Below the pieces are notes generated by a model. That model saw nothing but the letters and a program-made list of their open reading frames with translations, was not told where the DNA came from and searched no databases. The position numbers were made by a program, and so were the translations under genes. From Triangularia verruculosa (lineage: Eukaryota; Ascomycota; Sordariomycetes; Sordariales; Podosporaceae), in the NCBI GenBank assembly GCA_033296885.1, contig MU863888.1, positions 248,001 through 312,000 on the forward strand: a stretch of DNA of 64,000 nucleotides, in the 5' to 3' direction. Below, in pieces: positions 45,311-57,058 of the stretch; the first letter of the stretch is position 1, and every line of letters begins with the position of its first letter.

Positions 45311-46198
45311 TCATTTCTTGCCCTTCTTCTTCGCCGCAGGACCAAGAGCCGCCTCGCGTTTCTTGGCCTCTTTGGCCTCGATCTCTGCCTTCTTCTGTTT
45401 GTTGGCCTCGTCTTGCTCTTCCTTCTCGGCCTGTCATCGCTGTTAGCATTTCTCCGTGATTGGGCCTGGCATCGTGTTTACTCACCAATCTCCTCGCGGC
45501 CTCCTCCTCTCTCTTCCTCCTAATCTCCTTCAGTCTCGCCAAATCCGCCTTCGCCTGATCGGTCTTGCCCGCCTCGTGCAGCTTCATATACCGCTCCTTG
45601 GCCTCCTGCGCAGCGATCGCCTCCCTCTCCTTCTTGTTGTGTCCCACCGCCAACTTCTTCGTTTCGCTCACCAGTTCATCCTCCTCTTCGTCGCTCTCAA
45701 CCTTCTTGGGGGGCTTGGTCTGGTTTCTCGCAGCACGGGAGTGGTTGGGGTTGGCAGGCATCTTCTCGTCTTCGCTCTCCTCCTCCTCGGAGTCTGTTGG
45801 CATGTCGCCGACTTGCACGGGGCCCTTCTTAGCCTTGATGGCGGCTTCCTTGGCGGCCTTCTTCTGCTTCTTGCGCTCCTCACGGCTTAGTTCAGCAGCG
45901 GCAGCAGAAGCAGCGGCCTTAGCGGGAGTTTCGTCTTCAGATTCCTCCTCAGAGGATTCTTCCTCGGATTCTTCCTCGTCTTCGTCCTTCTCGGCGGCGT
46001 CGCCCCACATGCCCATTTCGTTACCATCGGCGTCGAGGGGGCGGAGGTTCTTGGAGAAGTGCTTTCCACCTGGAGTAGCGGTTAGTCATAGGGGGCGGTG
46101 AGGAAGGGAGGCAGGGGAGGAAGAGACATACCACCGCGGGTGAACTTTCTGAACTTTCCTCTACCGCGAGAGCTAGTTGCGCCACCGCGGCCTGCCAT
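45311..46198 (-). CDS. PP28/PDAP1-like casein kinase substrate phosphoprotein
   Basis: Three minus-strand exons, 46132-46198, 45486-46069 and 45311-45430, encode 256 residues. Donors GTATGT and GTGAGT, branches CTAAC and acceptors CCAG and ACAG all fit. The N-terminus is an R/G-rich motif (A-G-R-G-G-A-T-S-S-R-G-R-G-K-F-R-K-F-T-R-G-G). An acidic Ser/Glu stretch with casein-kinase-2-type sites follows (E-E-S-E-E-E-S-S-E-E-E-S-E-D-E). The PP28 domain comes near 165-225 (N-K-K-E-R-E-A-I-A-A-Q-E-A-K-E-R-Y-M-K-L-H-E-A-G-K-T-D-Q-A-K-A-D-L-A-R-L). The tail is Lys/Ala-rich and ends A-A-K-K-K-G-K-K. The animal relative PDAP1 is a highly charged phosphoprotein linked to growth-factor and stress responses; the fungal role is unknown. 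Confidence 0.93.
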
Positions 46199-47286
46199 TG
46201 TGTTGATGGGGAGGGTGGTGATGGGTGGGTTTGCGAGTTATGGCGGGGTATTGAAGTCGGGCGCTGTGATAAGGCGCTGTGAGTGCTGACCGGTGGTTGG
46301 GTTCTGAGAGTGTGTTGGATAAGTTCTTGACCTTTGATTCTGGGAACCAAAGTGTCCTATTTATGTGAAAAAGTTTGGCTCTGGGAATATTAACTTTGGA
46401 ACATGGCCAGGAACAATACCAGGAGCAAAACGATAAACCAGAAACGGGTTGGAACCCCGCTGTGGGGCTGGGGCTGTCGGTAAGGCTTGGCCGGCTGTGC
46501 AATTCACTACGCTACGGTTGGCCAGTGCTTATCGTGTGATGTTATCGTATCTGTGGCTGGAAGTGGCTGGTGGCTCAACCAAGGCCAAGTGCTCTCTGAT
46601 TGGCGGATCAGTGCTCCACTCTTCACGACCAAACTGGCTTTAAAAGCCTTTTGCTTGTCGGCAATTTGGAAGTTTCTCTTTTTCTTCTTCAACAACATAA
46701 AACTTCATTTTTCCTTCGTATTCACTCCGGTTCAAGTCCTACACCATGGCGGTCTGGAGGGGAAAGCGGGGGATAGATCGACATTTCTGCATTTACACTC
46801 CGGTGGCCGCTCTATATCGGCCACTGGGGATACATGATGCCAGAGACATGCCTTTTTTCTGTAGCGATTTGACTGTAGCCTCGTACGCCATTGATGGAAC
46901 AATTGGTTCTGCTTGCTGATTGGCCAGTACATAACAGCTGCCGAATCTGCCCGTTGGTTTCTTGGACCTCTTGGTCATCCCCGAACCTCTCTTCGTCACG
47001 TTGGCGGTAGTTTTAGACGTTTTCGCGATTCTTCGCAACTATCCTGTGTTTCTGAAATCTCCCACTTTTTCGAGCGGGCGTTCGCACAGACCAATAGCAC
47101 CCACCCACTTGAGTGGCCCTCATTCAGCCTGACGCTTTGCGACATCCTCAAGCCTCAACCATCTCCGGTAGACGCCTCGGGCGCCTCTTTCGACGACTCA
47201 AGTGTGTCTTCTGATGCCTTGATTTTCTCTTCTTTTTGTTATAGTTCAGCCACTTCGACCGTCATCTATCTGTATTTCGCCCAATT
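46199..47286. other. Divergent intergenic region (1.1 kb)
   Basis: Promoters of the PP28-like gene (left) and the gene at 47287 (right). A T-rich leader-like tract lies at about 46671-46690. Frames within it (for example 46913-47359) look non-coding. Confidence 0.45.
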
Positions 47287-48437
47287 ATGTACTGGGACAT
47301 TGATGTTCTTGAAGACGACTACCACCCTGAACCACCTCTTCAAAAGACATACATCATGAGTTCAATAGGGCCCAAGGATGTCGTTCGCAAAAGAGATCTT
47401 GTTTCCCTGTGCATGCGAGTCGTCGCCACGAATATGTACAACCTCGCTGCAGAACATCTGGTGCCCTTGCCAGAGCACCGTCTCAGGCAACTGTTCAAAC
47501 TCATGTCCCCAATGTAAGTCGAAGGTCTTGGCACTCGGTTGCCCCGAGTACACACCACTGACCACCGATCAGCATGACATTTGTCCAGTGGCAAATCCTC
47601 GCCGATGCCATTTACATCCATACCTCACGGACCGGTACGCCCCACGATGTCAAACCATATCACTGGAAGGAAGACTCAACGGAACCAAGCGAGCTCCCCC
47701 GCTTCATCCAACGCATGCAGCCCAACCCGGGCAGCCTCCACTTCCTCACCATTCTCAACATTAAGAATGTCGAGAAGTTTGACACCATCCACCTACTCCC
47801 GCTCACTGAGCTCCGCAGTTTGGTCATTCTGCGTATGGAGGACAATGGCGTCGTCACCACCCCTCACTCGGAGTTTGGATGCTACAAGCCCAGCATGAAC
47901 CTAAACGACAGGCTTATCCGAGGCTGGAGCGACAAGGAGCAACCTTTTCCCGCTCTTCGCAGTTTAATCCTCCTCGCCATGCCAGGATCCCTCTCGTTAC
48001 ACATGCTACGATACGCTACAAAGTTTCCCCAACTGCAGAAAGTGTACGTCAACTCACCACTGACGAGCCCAAGACCCGCCATTGGCCACCCTTTGCAAGG
48101 GGTTCCTGCCTGGATGCCGGTAGAGTGCCATTATAGGCCATGTTGGGACACGAGCTTGAAATACCAGGAGTTGGGACTGGGCAATCCGTACACCACGATG
48201 ACATTCCAGCCGCCAGTTGAGCTAGGACAAGTCAACAACAAGGCACTGCTGAGAAGTCTATCTCTGTGGGAATTTGCCCGAAATTGGGAGGTAGAGATGC
48301 AAATCGATGAGAAGCAGCCACTGCTGCCTGTTTCGCAGCCAAAGCGCAAGGCCGTTAACGAGGGTCTGAACTTGAAGGCCAAGAGCAGGCGAAAGATAGG
48401 GGATTTGCTGAGCAGCTTTGGTTCTGAGACTTCTTGA
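47287..48437 (+). CDS. Uncharacterised protein with leucine-rich-repeat-like segment
   Basis: Exons 47287-47513 and 47573-48437 (GTAAGT donor, ACTGAC branch, ATCAG acceptor) encode 363 residues. The start M-Y-W-D-I-D-V-L-E-D-D is acidic. A helical part follows (L-A-A-E-H-L-V-P-L-P-E-H-R-L-R-Q-L-F). A region near residues 130-210 then has regularly spaced leucines (L-T-I-L-N-I-K-N-V, L-P-L-T-E-L-R-S-L-V-I-L-R-M, L-R-S-L-I-L-L-A-M) that look like degenerate leucine-rich repeats of the kind seen in fungal F-box proteins; no F-box is evident. The C-terminus is basic (K-R-K-A, K-S-R-R-K) and could act as a nuclear signal. Codon use is less biased than in housekeeping genes. The function is unknown. 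Confidence 0.78.
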
Positions 48438-49172
48438 AGAAGTGTGAGACATGCATGGGCTGGCCCCTGGCTTAGCACAATAATACATTTAATGTGGATT
48501 TCAACCCCTCAAATGTCAGGGTGTCAGATCAGACCACGGTACCCATGACCTTTCAGACGTGTTGGCCACCTTCGCATATCGTCAAAATAGACTCTTTCGT
48601 CATTTGCTATCCACGACATGTCGAGAGCTCAGATCGCGCTAGGTATTCCGACGTGTCTTCTCAAAACCCCGACTTTATGCATTCCGCAACGGTGGTACAT
48701 TACAATTGAGGGTTCGCTCAGGGCAGGGTTTGTGATGTGCATCTATTTACAATGACCCTCCTGCAGAGGGGACCAGGCCACGGAAGCTGTGTGTGTACAA
48801 GGAACCAAGAAAAGAAAGAAAAACAATCAGTTTAACAATATATACAAAATAAGAAGGGTATCTTCACGTTGCCGCCCATTTGCTTCCGATGCCTGCCAAA
48901 GTACCTTGTGAACCGACGCCTTGCCCGACCTGCCTTTCCCATGTCCCCTTGCTTCCAACATGTACTCTAGCCCTCCAGTTTATGTAAACGCCATCCAAAC
49001 CAATTAAATCTCATGACTGAGCCCCCCAAAAATGGACTGCGTGCCATCCCGATCAATCATAAAGTCCATCCATAAAACTCCTATATCTCCCCTTTTGACC
49101 TCTGTTCCAAATCAGAAAATTGTATATAAGGTCGGTAGGTACCGAGGTAGGAGAAAGAGAAAAAAAGACGAT
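48438..49172. other. Convergent intergenic region
   Basis: A 735-base spacer between converging genes, with an A-rich stretch at about 48803-48850. Nothing else recognised. Confidence 0.5.
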
Positions 49173-52100
49173 TCACCCCTGATATCCCTCCCCATTTCCA
49201 CAGTTACAGTTTCCCGTTCTATGCCAGGGGCACCCGGGGTAGTGCCTCAGGCTTGGTGATATCTGGCTGTCCTGTCTGAACGATGTCGATGGTCCAGACG
49301 GCGTCCAGTTGTTCTGTGGCCAGTGGTTTCCGCTCCGCCTGCTACTATTATTATCTTGATACTGGCTACTTCCCCCATACTGAGAAGGCCTTGTAGGGTG
49401 ACCACCTCCTCTGTAGGAGTTTGCTGTAGGTTGTTGTTGGTGGTGTTGGTGGTGTTGTTGTTGGTGGTGTTGTTGTTGGTGGTGTTGTTGTTGTTGTCGT
49501 TGTTGTTGTTGGGAAGCGGAGGCGGTTCCAAGGTGAACGCCGCCCCCTTCCTCGTCGTGGTAGTACTCGTCGTCTACATCCTGGAAATCTTCCCCTTCGT
49601 CTCCGCTGTCCCCGCCGTCGACCATGCGGTCCAAGCTCCCGATCAGAATGCCCCAGATGCTGCTGTCATATGGCTTGCGGTCGATGATATCACTGGGCGA
49701 TATCTGACGTCAGCAACCGAAGAGCAAGGGGGGGGCTCTGAGTGAGTATGAGGTAGGAAGAGGGGGGGGGTTGTGAATATAACTTACTAGTCATACATTT
49801 CCGGCTCCATTGCGAGGTTGTTGTCGAGGTATCTCAATCGTCTTGTTCCATCAGGGTCGTTTCCAAACTGAATGAACTGGATCATGATGCTCGTCCGTCT
49901 CCGGCGGTTGTACCGCAACTCCCTGATCAGATCGCGTATCGGAGCAGCGATGGCCGGCCAGCCCTCCCCATAGTCGCGGCCCCAGATGCCATCCGTCAAG
50001 ACGTAAATGCTGACATCCGGCTGCTTCGCTTCCGTCTGCGACCTTGACGCCAGCGAGCGAAGGCTGCCCAGCCGGCCGGTATCTACCTTCATGCCCTTGA
50101 CTGCGTCCAATATCACGCCAAAGTTGTACTCAATGTTGTCGTTCTGCCCGGTGGCCTCCTGTAGACCCTTCAGGTGCTTCAAGATTTTGCTCGTAGAATC
50201 CGGCTTGTCCTTGATGGGGTTTTTGGGTTGAGAGATTGGTATGAACTCCACGCCGTTTCGATCGCAGGTTTTGACAATGTACGAGAGCGCTTCGACCATC
50301 TGTATGACCTCTGCCTTGTGTTTGTACATGCTTCTGGAGTCGTCGTGGACAAAGATCTAGAGAGGGAAGGCTCGTCAGTAAGGAAGAGACGGTGAGGCGT
50401 AGGTATAATCAGAGGGAACGAACGTACCTGCTCTCGACCGGCTTGGTACTTCAAGGCATCTTCTAGACCTGGCAATTTGAAGTCCTCCGGCAACTCCTTT
50501 GCTTTCTTCATACCTTTGTATTTGAGAATATCAGAAACACGGGGCTTTTGTGGCCACTGTTGACCACCAGGGGTCGCAGGTGGGTTTTCTCGATGGACTG
50601 CTTCTCGAGGGTCTTTTGCAGGGATCTGAGTATCATATCTCGAATGGCGGTTTGTGTTCGATTGTTCGTATGGTGATATGGGGCTTCTCGAATGGGCACC
50701 AGGTCGCGATTCGACCCTCATCTGTATCCCAGGTGGTTGTCTCATGGGACCTGTCGTCAGCCCTGCATCGGCCGAGAAAGGCCGCGGCGGCTCAAGGTAG
50801 GCGGGTTGTTGCGGATAATTCATGGCCGTGGGGTCGGACAATGTAAGGCGGTGGGCCCTATCATCAAGGCTAGGTTGGGTGGCGGGCTGGGTACCATTCA
50901 TAAGGACCCAGCTGTTGTTGTGTATTGGTTGGGGCTGTGAACCAGTCGCGGGACTGTGTCCCCGATATCGAAGCGGTTTAGTCTTTTGACGAGTCGACTC
51001 CCCACGCGCAATCACAGGAGGAGCTTGACGGGCCCGACCGGTGTCTTGGCTGTCTGGAATTTCAATCTTGAGAGCATTTTGTAACACTGGCGCCGCAACA
51101 GATTGGCGAGGGTTTCCAGCGGACAGTTCATCCGGTGAACCAGACACGCGACTGCCATAGGGACCAGTGCGTAGCTGGGGGGGAGGAGGTTGGAGGGAGG
51201 GACCTTGAACGGGGGGACCCTGAACATGATCTAGGGACTGATTGTGAAGACCTAGGCTTATACCGTGTGGCTCGGGGATGGCAGCATTGTTGCCTCCTCC
51301 CTTGGACCACTCTAGGACGTCGACAAACTCTCCTATAAGAGTTTTAGCATCCATCCTGTCCGGCCGGCTGAGGCATAGCATAGATTTCCAAATCCTATAT
51401 GCGATCTTTCGGGTAAGATTGTCGAATACTCGCTGGCGTGACAGCACCAGTTCCAACATTGCCTGAAGAGCATCAAGCTTCTTTCCATGTTTGTGGAATG
51501 CCGCTTCGGGGCCGCCCTCACTTTCGCGCATGGAGCAAAACTCATCTCGTCCACGCTGGCCACAAGTAATCCAGACCAGCATCTCAAAATAGATGCACCC
51601 CAGAGACCATATATCCACTAAGTGCGTTGCCCCAACATCATGATGCTGGAAGTCAGGTATCGAGCTGAACAGCTCGGGTGCCCCGTACATGGCCGTGCCT
51701 TGGTTGTCCGGGTGCAAATTCTCGTGAAGGCGGATACTGCTAAGACCGAAGTCGCCAATCTTGAAGCAGTACTTGTATGAAGCGTGGTTGTCACGGGTAT
51801 CGTCACGGACTTTGAAAACAAAGATGTTCGAGGGCTTCAAATCCTGATGAACTCCACGGAGGGTCCTCGTGATCTTCTCGTCGAGATAATGTAAAATGGC
51901 CAAGCCGCGGAGAGGGTTCAGCATGGCGTCCCAAAGATCATGGACTTCGGATGGGGTGTGGGGGGTATTGTTTTTGGCATAGAATTCCTCCAAGCTCCCT
52001 TCATCGGCATATTCCAGAAGCACATAGCCCCATCCGTTCTGCTTGAACGATCCGTAGTACTTGAGAAAATATTTAGAGGCGGTGTCTCGCTCTGGGCAAT

Positions 52101-52836
52101 TCTCAAGAGCCATGTAAGCCACCACCTCGTTCGTGAATTCGGCTTCATCATCGGGGACATCCTTCCGGTTTCGCAGCTGCATTTTCTTGACCGCAATGGT
52201 ATCCTGAGCGTGAAACCAATATCAGTATGTGTTAGTAGGCGTTGCTGAGGGTTGGCAGCTACTTACCCCGCGTTTGTGTAACCTGCTCGTGTCGTTGACC
52301 GTGTATTTTTGAACAATTGTTCTGTTGTTTTTGCGCTTGGTCAAGACGGGACCTGGCTTCCAAGGCAAAATGCATCTTGGGACGAGGCATCTGTTGTGTG
52401 GGAAGTCTTCTCCTAGTGAAATAGGGTTGAAGAGGAACTGGTGTTTATCAAAGGCCTCCCATGCTGTCACACCTTCTTCTCCGCTCGGAAACACTCTCGA
52501 ATCCGGGCCTTCTAAAGGAAGGTTATTGTCGTCAATGTTACTGCTGATGAAATGATGGATGTGTCTGATCCTAAAGGCGACATCGTCAGTGGCGTAGACG
52601 AGAATGGAGAATATGCGAAGAAAGCGCCTTCGAATCTCCTCGAATCTGACGTTGTGCGATTTTCCGGCGTGCGAGTGGAGAACCTCGATGATTTTGTCTT
52701 TGGTCCAGTATTCTTTCAATAGGGCGTAGGGGACATAATATTTTTCCGGCTTATCAGTGCCATCAATGCCTTGAGACCACTTTTTTTCGACCCAGGTCTC
52801 GAAGTCCACGAACGGCTTCATGCGCTCCTGCTCCAT
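49173..52836 (-). CDS. Protein kinase fused to a C-terminal vWA domain
   Basis: Four minus-strand exons, 52267-52836, 50428-52203, 49788-50356 and 49173-49692, encode ~1144 residues. Junctions have GTAAGT, GTACGT and GTAAGT donors and phases agree. Residues 1-190 are an uncharacterised domain. The kinase starts near 191 with T-I-A-V-K-K (candidate ATP lysine K196). It has L-L-E-Y-A-D-E-G-S-L (hinge), a catalytic loop V-H-Q-D-L-K-P-S-N-I (D311; HQD instead of HRD), I-G-D-F-G-L-S (D341) and A-P-E-L. After a Pro/Gln-rich linker (~500-780) a von Willebrand A-type domain opens I-F-V-H-D-D-S-R-S, a DxSxS metal site at 787-791, with V-L-T-D-G-I-W-G later. The tail is acidic, then a Gln/His repeat, and ends C-P-W-H-R-T-G-N-C-N-C. 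The role is unknown; the layout suggests a signalling scaffold. Confidence 0.88.
49427..49511. repeat. GTT/GGT trinucleotide repeat coding Gln/His
   Basis: Imperfect TTGTTGTTGGTGGTG units on the plus strand encode alternating Gln and His blocks in the kinase-vWA tail on the minus strand. The unit structure (QQQHH-like pentads) shows tandem expansion within the coding frame. Confidence 0.85.
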
Positions 52837-53701
52837 ACTTGATGCACTGAGCCAGAGCTGATAAGCCCCGCGAAAGGTAGCTGGTGGTGTGGGGGGCTCT
52901 CTCGCCTCAGGGATCGGGATAGGGGCAACTGTATAATTAACGGATGTTCAAGAGAGGGGCTCGTAATAGTGAGCTACGCAATAGATGAAAGTCAAGGGCA
53001 AGTTGAAGGGACCTTGCCCCATTGACCTCCCATGTACGAGTGGTGAAAGTTTCTCGAGAAGAAAAGAGAAGAACCCAAGATCAGCCCAGACAAATGGACA
53101 AGGCTCGAGGGGCAGGTAGAGGTGGTGCCGGTTTGGGGTTCAGGGGTGCCTGCCCGCCCACGGCGAGATCCGCGGACCGTCTCATTTGCTTTCCGACCAC
53201 TCGATATAGGAGTGTCCCGGAACAACCCTCTGTATTATGCCTATACCTGCCGAGAAAGCCAGAGGCGGTGCCTAACAAAGATACAGTCACGTTTCCCGGT
53301 ATCAGGTAGCGAGGTGAGCAGATCCTGTGTTCCTGACCCAGGTGCTTGGTGGATGTAGGTGGGCTCACTGCGAGGCGGGATAGGTGAGGTCTCCAAGCCT
53401 GGCAAGGCAACCACACATTTGCGGGGAAAGGCGGTTAACAAGCGAGCAGCCCATCATTGGACAATGATTGTATGGCTGAACTTACTGCGGCTCAGCAAGC
53501 CCGCCAAGGATATCACTTAGTGGCTTGATGTGTTGGCCGATGATGGAATATGTGGCAGTGTGCTCTTTTCAACCGGCACGGACTTTCGGTCGTCTCAGTT
53601 TCTAGAAAGCCGCGCCGAGCCGACAACCCGAAGCTCTGATATGGTCTGAAGTGCTGAAGATCGGAGAGCTTTTTATTATCCTTAGTCTGCCTCGCACCAG
53701 G
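52837..53701. other. Intergenic region (0.9 kb)
   Basis: Upstream of the kinase-vWA start and downstream of the CorA-like gene, both minus strand. No coding support for the open frames at 53081-53416 or 53122-53358. Confidence 0.45.
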
Positions 53702-55937
53702 TTACACCAGCCCTGTCTTTCCTTCAAGGCCACCTGTCGCTTGCTCTTCATCTGTAAGCCTTTTCTTGTACCAGCGTGTCTTAATCCATTCCTTCATATA
53801 TGGCCAGTAGTAAACGAAATACCAGATAAAAATAGTAGCCCCCATGAGCGGAAAACATATCTCAGCAAATAGTGCAAAAAGCTCTCCCTTCCAGATAGGT
53901 TTGCTTGTTAGTGGATTCTCCTGGTCCCACTGGAATAACCCGCTCCCAAAAAATGTCTGACCGAATGTTAGTAGAGTCGCAAAGGTACTGGCGATCAACG
54001 CCGGTAGGCCGAGTCTTACGGCAACAAAGGTCCCCGGTAAGAATACAAGAGTAACCATGGTGATAATATGCATCGAGGTGGTATCCTTCTCCGTTTTCTG
54101 TGCTATAATATGCATGCTTCCTGTCACTTGCTCCATGTTGAGCGTTGAACGGTGCATGTCTGCCGTGAAATCTTCCATCCGCTGTTGGCTCAAATGGGCA
54201 GTGGCATTGAAAAGCTTGCCCTGTTCCAAATTGCGAAACTGGAGGATATGTTCAAACTGCATTCCATCTTGTTAGTGAGCTGGACTGCAAATCTCCCGAG
54301 GTGTGCAACATACCAGTCCTCTGCCATCGTGAAGAAGATGCATTAGTGTCGCGATTCGTTTCTGCTCCATCTCAAACGACCTCATGATCGATCTGGTACG
54401 TCGGCAAAATTCAACGAGACCTGGCCTGCAGAGCTTGATGGCTTGAGGAAGCTCGTCCTCTTCGAACAGTCCTTCATAGTTATTCAGCACATCGGCCAAC
54501 ACCTCCGAGTCCAGTCTCATTACCAGGCTAGCGGTGTGGAGGTCAGCCCCGATCCCGTTAAGGTGTTGCAGTTTGTCCAGAGATATGGGCTTGAGGGCTT
54601 CGAATGGGTCTTTTTTCGTACTGAGTTTACGGCCTCCTTGTATAGTTGACGGCTCCTCTCTGTGGCCAAGTATGGGTGAGAATGGCGCGGTTCCTCGTCT
54701 AACGGGGGACCGCGGCGAAGACTGTGTTGTAGTGATGGTGAGACCACTTAGCTGCCTTGTTTTTAGCGGGCTGATGACAGCTGAGTTCATGGTACTGTGC
54801 CGAGTGAATGTTCGCCTAGGGCTGACTGGCCCAGCAGGACTGGCTCGAGTGATTGGGCTCTGTTCATCCGCCTGCGTAGAAGCACCGGCGGGAATATTCA
54901 GCGATTGTAAGAGGCCTTTCGTGTCGACAGCGAGGCTACGCTCAACTTCTTCCACAGGTACTCGCTCCACCTCCTTTACCAACTTGCGGAGCGTTGTCTC
55001 GAGATAGCTAATGTACGGTCTCCAATTCTCTATGCACCACTCAAAAGCGACCAGGTGGGTGGTAAGTGTTGCCAGGAACGACCCCTTAAGGTCCACCAAG
55101 GATTCAGTGCGAAGTTCGTCACAGGAACCCACCGAATCGGTGATTCGGCGCTTCATCTCGTCGTTTGCACTGATGTTCACCCAAAGTGCCTGTCCCGACT
55201 CGATGTCAAAGGAATGAAAAATGGCCGTCTGGCGGATGGACCATCCCGGCGAGTCATCGTCCATAGTTCTCTCTACGCTCCAGAGATTGTAACACTGTCG
55301 AATTTCCTGACCCGATCGTCCAAGTCGTGGGATTGCGTATTTATCTGCCTGTGAGGCTGCCAGGTAGTTCTCGTGGCGGAAGGACGTATAGTGAAACTCC
55401 TTCCGGTCCCGCGACTTCCCAAAGCTTAATAGCAGCTCTACGAAGGGTGCCATCACCTGCAGAAAAGACATGCTGAACACGAACATTTCTTTCGAACAGT
55501 CCAGTGGCGCTCGCGAGTGGTCAGCCTCAAAGAAACTATCTGTGGATTAGCAAAGCTTTCGAGAACATTCGGCTGCCAGGAGAATTGACCTACACATGGC
55601 GGCATCTTGGGTCTTTCCTGTTAACTCGGAAGTGTCTCTTCAGATCTGATAGACTGGTACATTTCGTAGTATGAAACCCTAGGAAGGTTACGGGTGTCAG
55701 TTTCAGCTTCGCGGACAACAACAACACGAAAGCATCAGACATACCACGCTGGCCATCGATGGCCTCCAGCAATTCCACCAAGGCGTCATCTGGGTCTGGA
55801 ATGAAGAGACACTGGTGTTCTTGTTGAATCCTATCTTGATATGAGTTCAACGTATGCTTGAATGATTTGGACCGAAGCAAATTTGTTGGCCATTCGTTTT
55901 CACAGGCGGCCACGAGCTTGCTGTAGCGATCAACCAT
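53702..55937 (-). CDS. CorA-like membrane transporter-domain protein
   Basis: Four minus-strand exons, 55745-55937, 55594-55678, 54314-55535 and 53702-54256, encode 684 residues. Exon 2 is only 85 nt; its GTAGGT donor and ATAG acceptor are chosen because they restore C-R-H-V-F-F-E-A-D-H-S-R-A-P-L. This F-x-x-x-x-S/R-x-P-L segment is typical of fungal CorA-like proteins. A soluble domain with W-S-I-R-Q-T-A-I-F-H-S-F-D (residues ~180-195) follows, then a Ser/Pro-rich insert (~300-390) and a long helix. Two C-terminal membrane segments are near 563-580 (I-T-M-V-T-L-V-F-L-P-G-T-F-V-A-V) and 630-650, with a weaker hydrophobic stretch between them. The GMN motif of true CorA magnesium channels is not seen. 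A 5'-UTR intron is likely at 55949-56010. Confidence 0.87.
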
Positions 55938-55948
55938 CGTGCTAGAGC

Positions 55949-56010
55949 CTGGAATTTTCGGAAGCTGGCTTGTTGGGTGCTGTCAGCATCTCAGAACACA
56001 AGTCACTCAC
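55949..56010 (-). other. Probable 5'-UTR intron of the CorA-like gene
   Basis: On the minus strand: GTGAGT donor (56010-56005), GCTGACAG branch and TTCCAG acceptor ending at 55949, 11 bases before the ATG. The signals are consensus; whether the upstream exon is coding is unclear. Confidence 0.5.
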
Positions 56011-56721
56011 CTCCCTGACAAGCAGTCTTATAAAGCTGAGATGAAGAGTTCGAATTCGCCTCGCTGAATGCTGAATTCCACCTCCAAGTAGTGCATGGCT
56101 ATGGCCGTTGCCTCTAGAACCACACTTTGGAATGGAAAGAGGAAAGCGCAATGAAAAAACATGAGGCTCAGGAAGGGCGAAGAAGGTGGTACCGTGGCTT
56201 GTAAAACACGCGGGAGCAAGGCATTCTGTAGGCAGACTGACCAGTGTCTCCAAGACAGCTGATCGGAAGAAATTAGTCGCCCGACTCCTGCACGACATCG
56301 AGTGCTAATGCGTGGGCTTTGGGAAATGGCCTCGCTAAGTAGGTTTGTTGGCGTGGGAGGACACGGCATGATAAAATTGTGTGGATATTCCATCGGCAGC
56401 TGGCTACCCTCTGATGCCCAAAGGAACTTGCAACTTGCGAGAATAAGGAACCAGACGCAATTTACGGTATTCGTTACGGTTGGTAATTACATGGCTACCT
56501 ATAAAAGTCCTCGTCACCCCTCCCTCAACTCCGCCCCCTTCCATATCACAAGGAAAGCGCAACAGACCAAGCGGACGGCAAATATCAAACTTCGACCAAA
56601 CACCGACCCCAGGCCACTCCTAGCTCGCCCCGAAATAAAACTGTTCAGACGTGTTCTTGAAAGAGGCTCATCCGATCCCTACATCGGCCTGTTGGCACGG
56701 GCAGACGCATGCCGAACTTCT
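56011..56721. other. Intergenic region (0.7 kb)
   Basis: Upstream of the CorA-like gene. No supported gene. Confidence 0.4.
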
Positions 56722-57058
56722 TCACCGCTGGCTCCGCCTAGGGGTGCGGACGTAGGTGTCGATGTAATCGACTTCCTCCTCGGTCAATTCTTCAGGAATG
56801 TGTGCGATATAAACGTCTTTCTTATTTGTCTTCAAAGCAACATTAGTGGGTGCTCAAGAGTTGCCTCTTGTGGCAAAGCGTGGCAGTGTCGAGTCCAGAC
56901 AAGCTGGAACTTACCTCGACAGTAATGTGATTGGCGTAGGCAGGAAATACTTGTCGGAGGTAATCAAGAAGCTTCTGCGAAGTCAATCTGTACTTTTCGA
57001 TCTCCTGTCTGATCATTTCGAAGCCATCCATGTCGCTTTGTGGAAACTGGTAACTCAT
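56722..57058 (-). CDS. Small two-exon protein, 83 residues, function unknown
   Basis: Minus-strand exons 56915-57058 (48 codons) and 56722-56829 (35 codons plus stop). The intron 56830-56914 has a GTAAGT donor, an ACTAATG branch and a GAAG acceptor, and the join is in phase between codons. The protein begins M-S-Y-Q-F-P-Q-S-D-M-D-G-F-E-M-I-R-Q-E-I-E-K-Y and continues with an amphipathic helix (T-S-Q-K-L-L-D-Y-L-R-Q-V-F). The acidic second half has P-E-E-L-T-E-E-E-V-D-Y-I-D-T-Y and ends with basic R-T-P-R-R-S-Q-R. No signal peptide or membrane segment is seen, and I recognise no family. Clean splice signals and biased composition argue it is real. It shares strand with the CorA-like and kinase-vWA genes downstream. 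Confidence 0.68.

Noticed and set aside
53040..53420. Possible upstream exon or 5S rRNA-like segment before the kinase-vWA gene
   Set aside because: No 5S internal control elements and no in-frame splice-supported exon.
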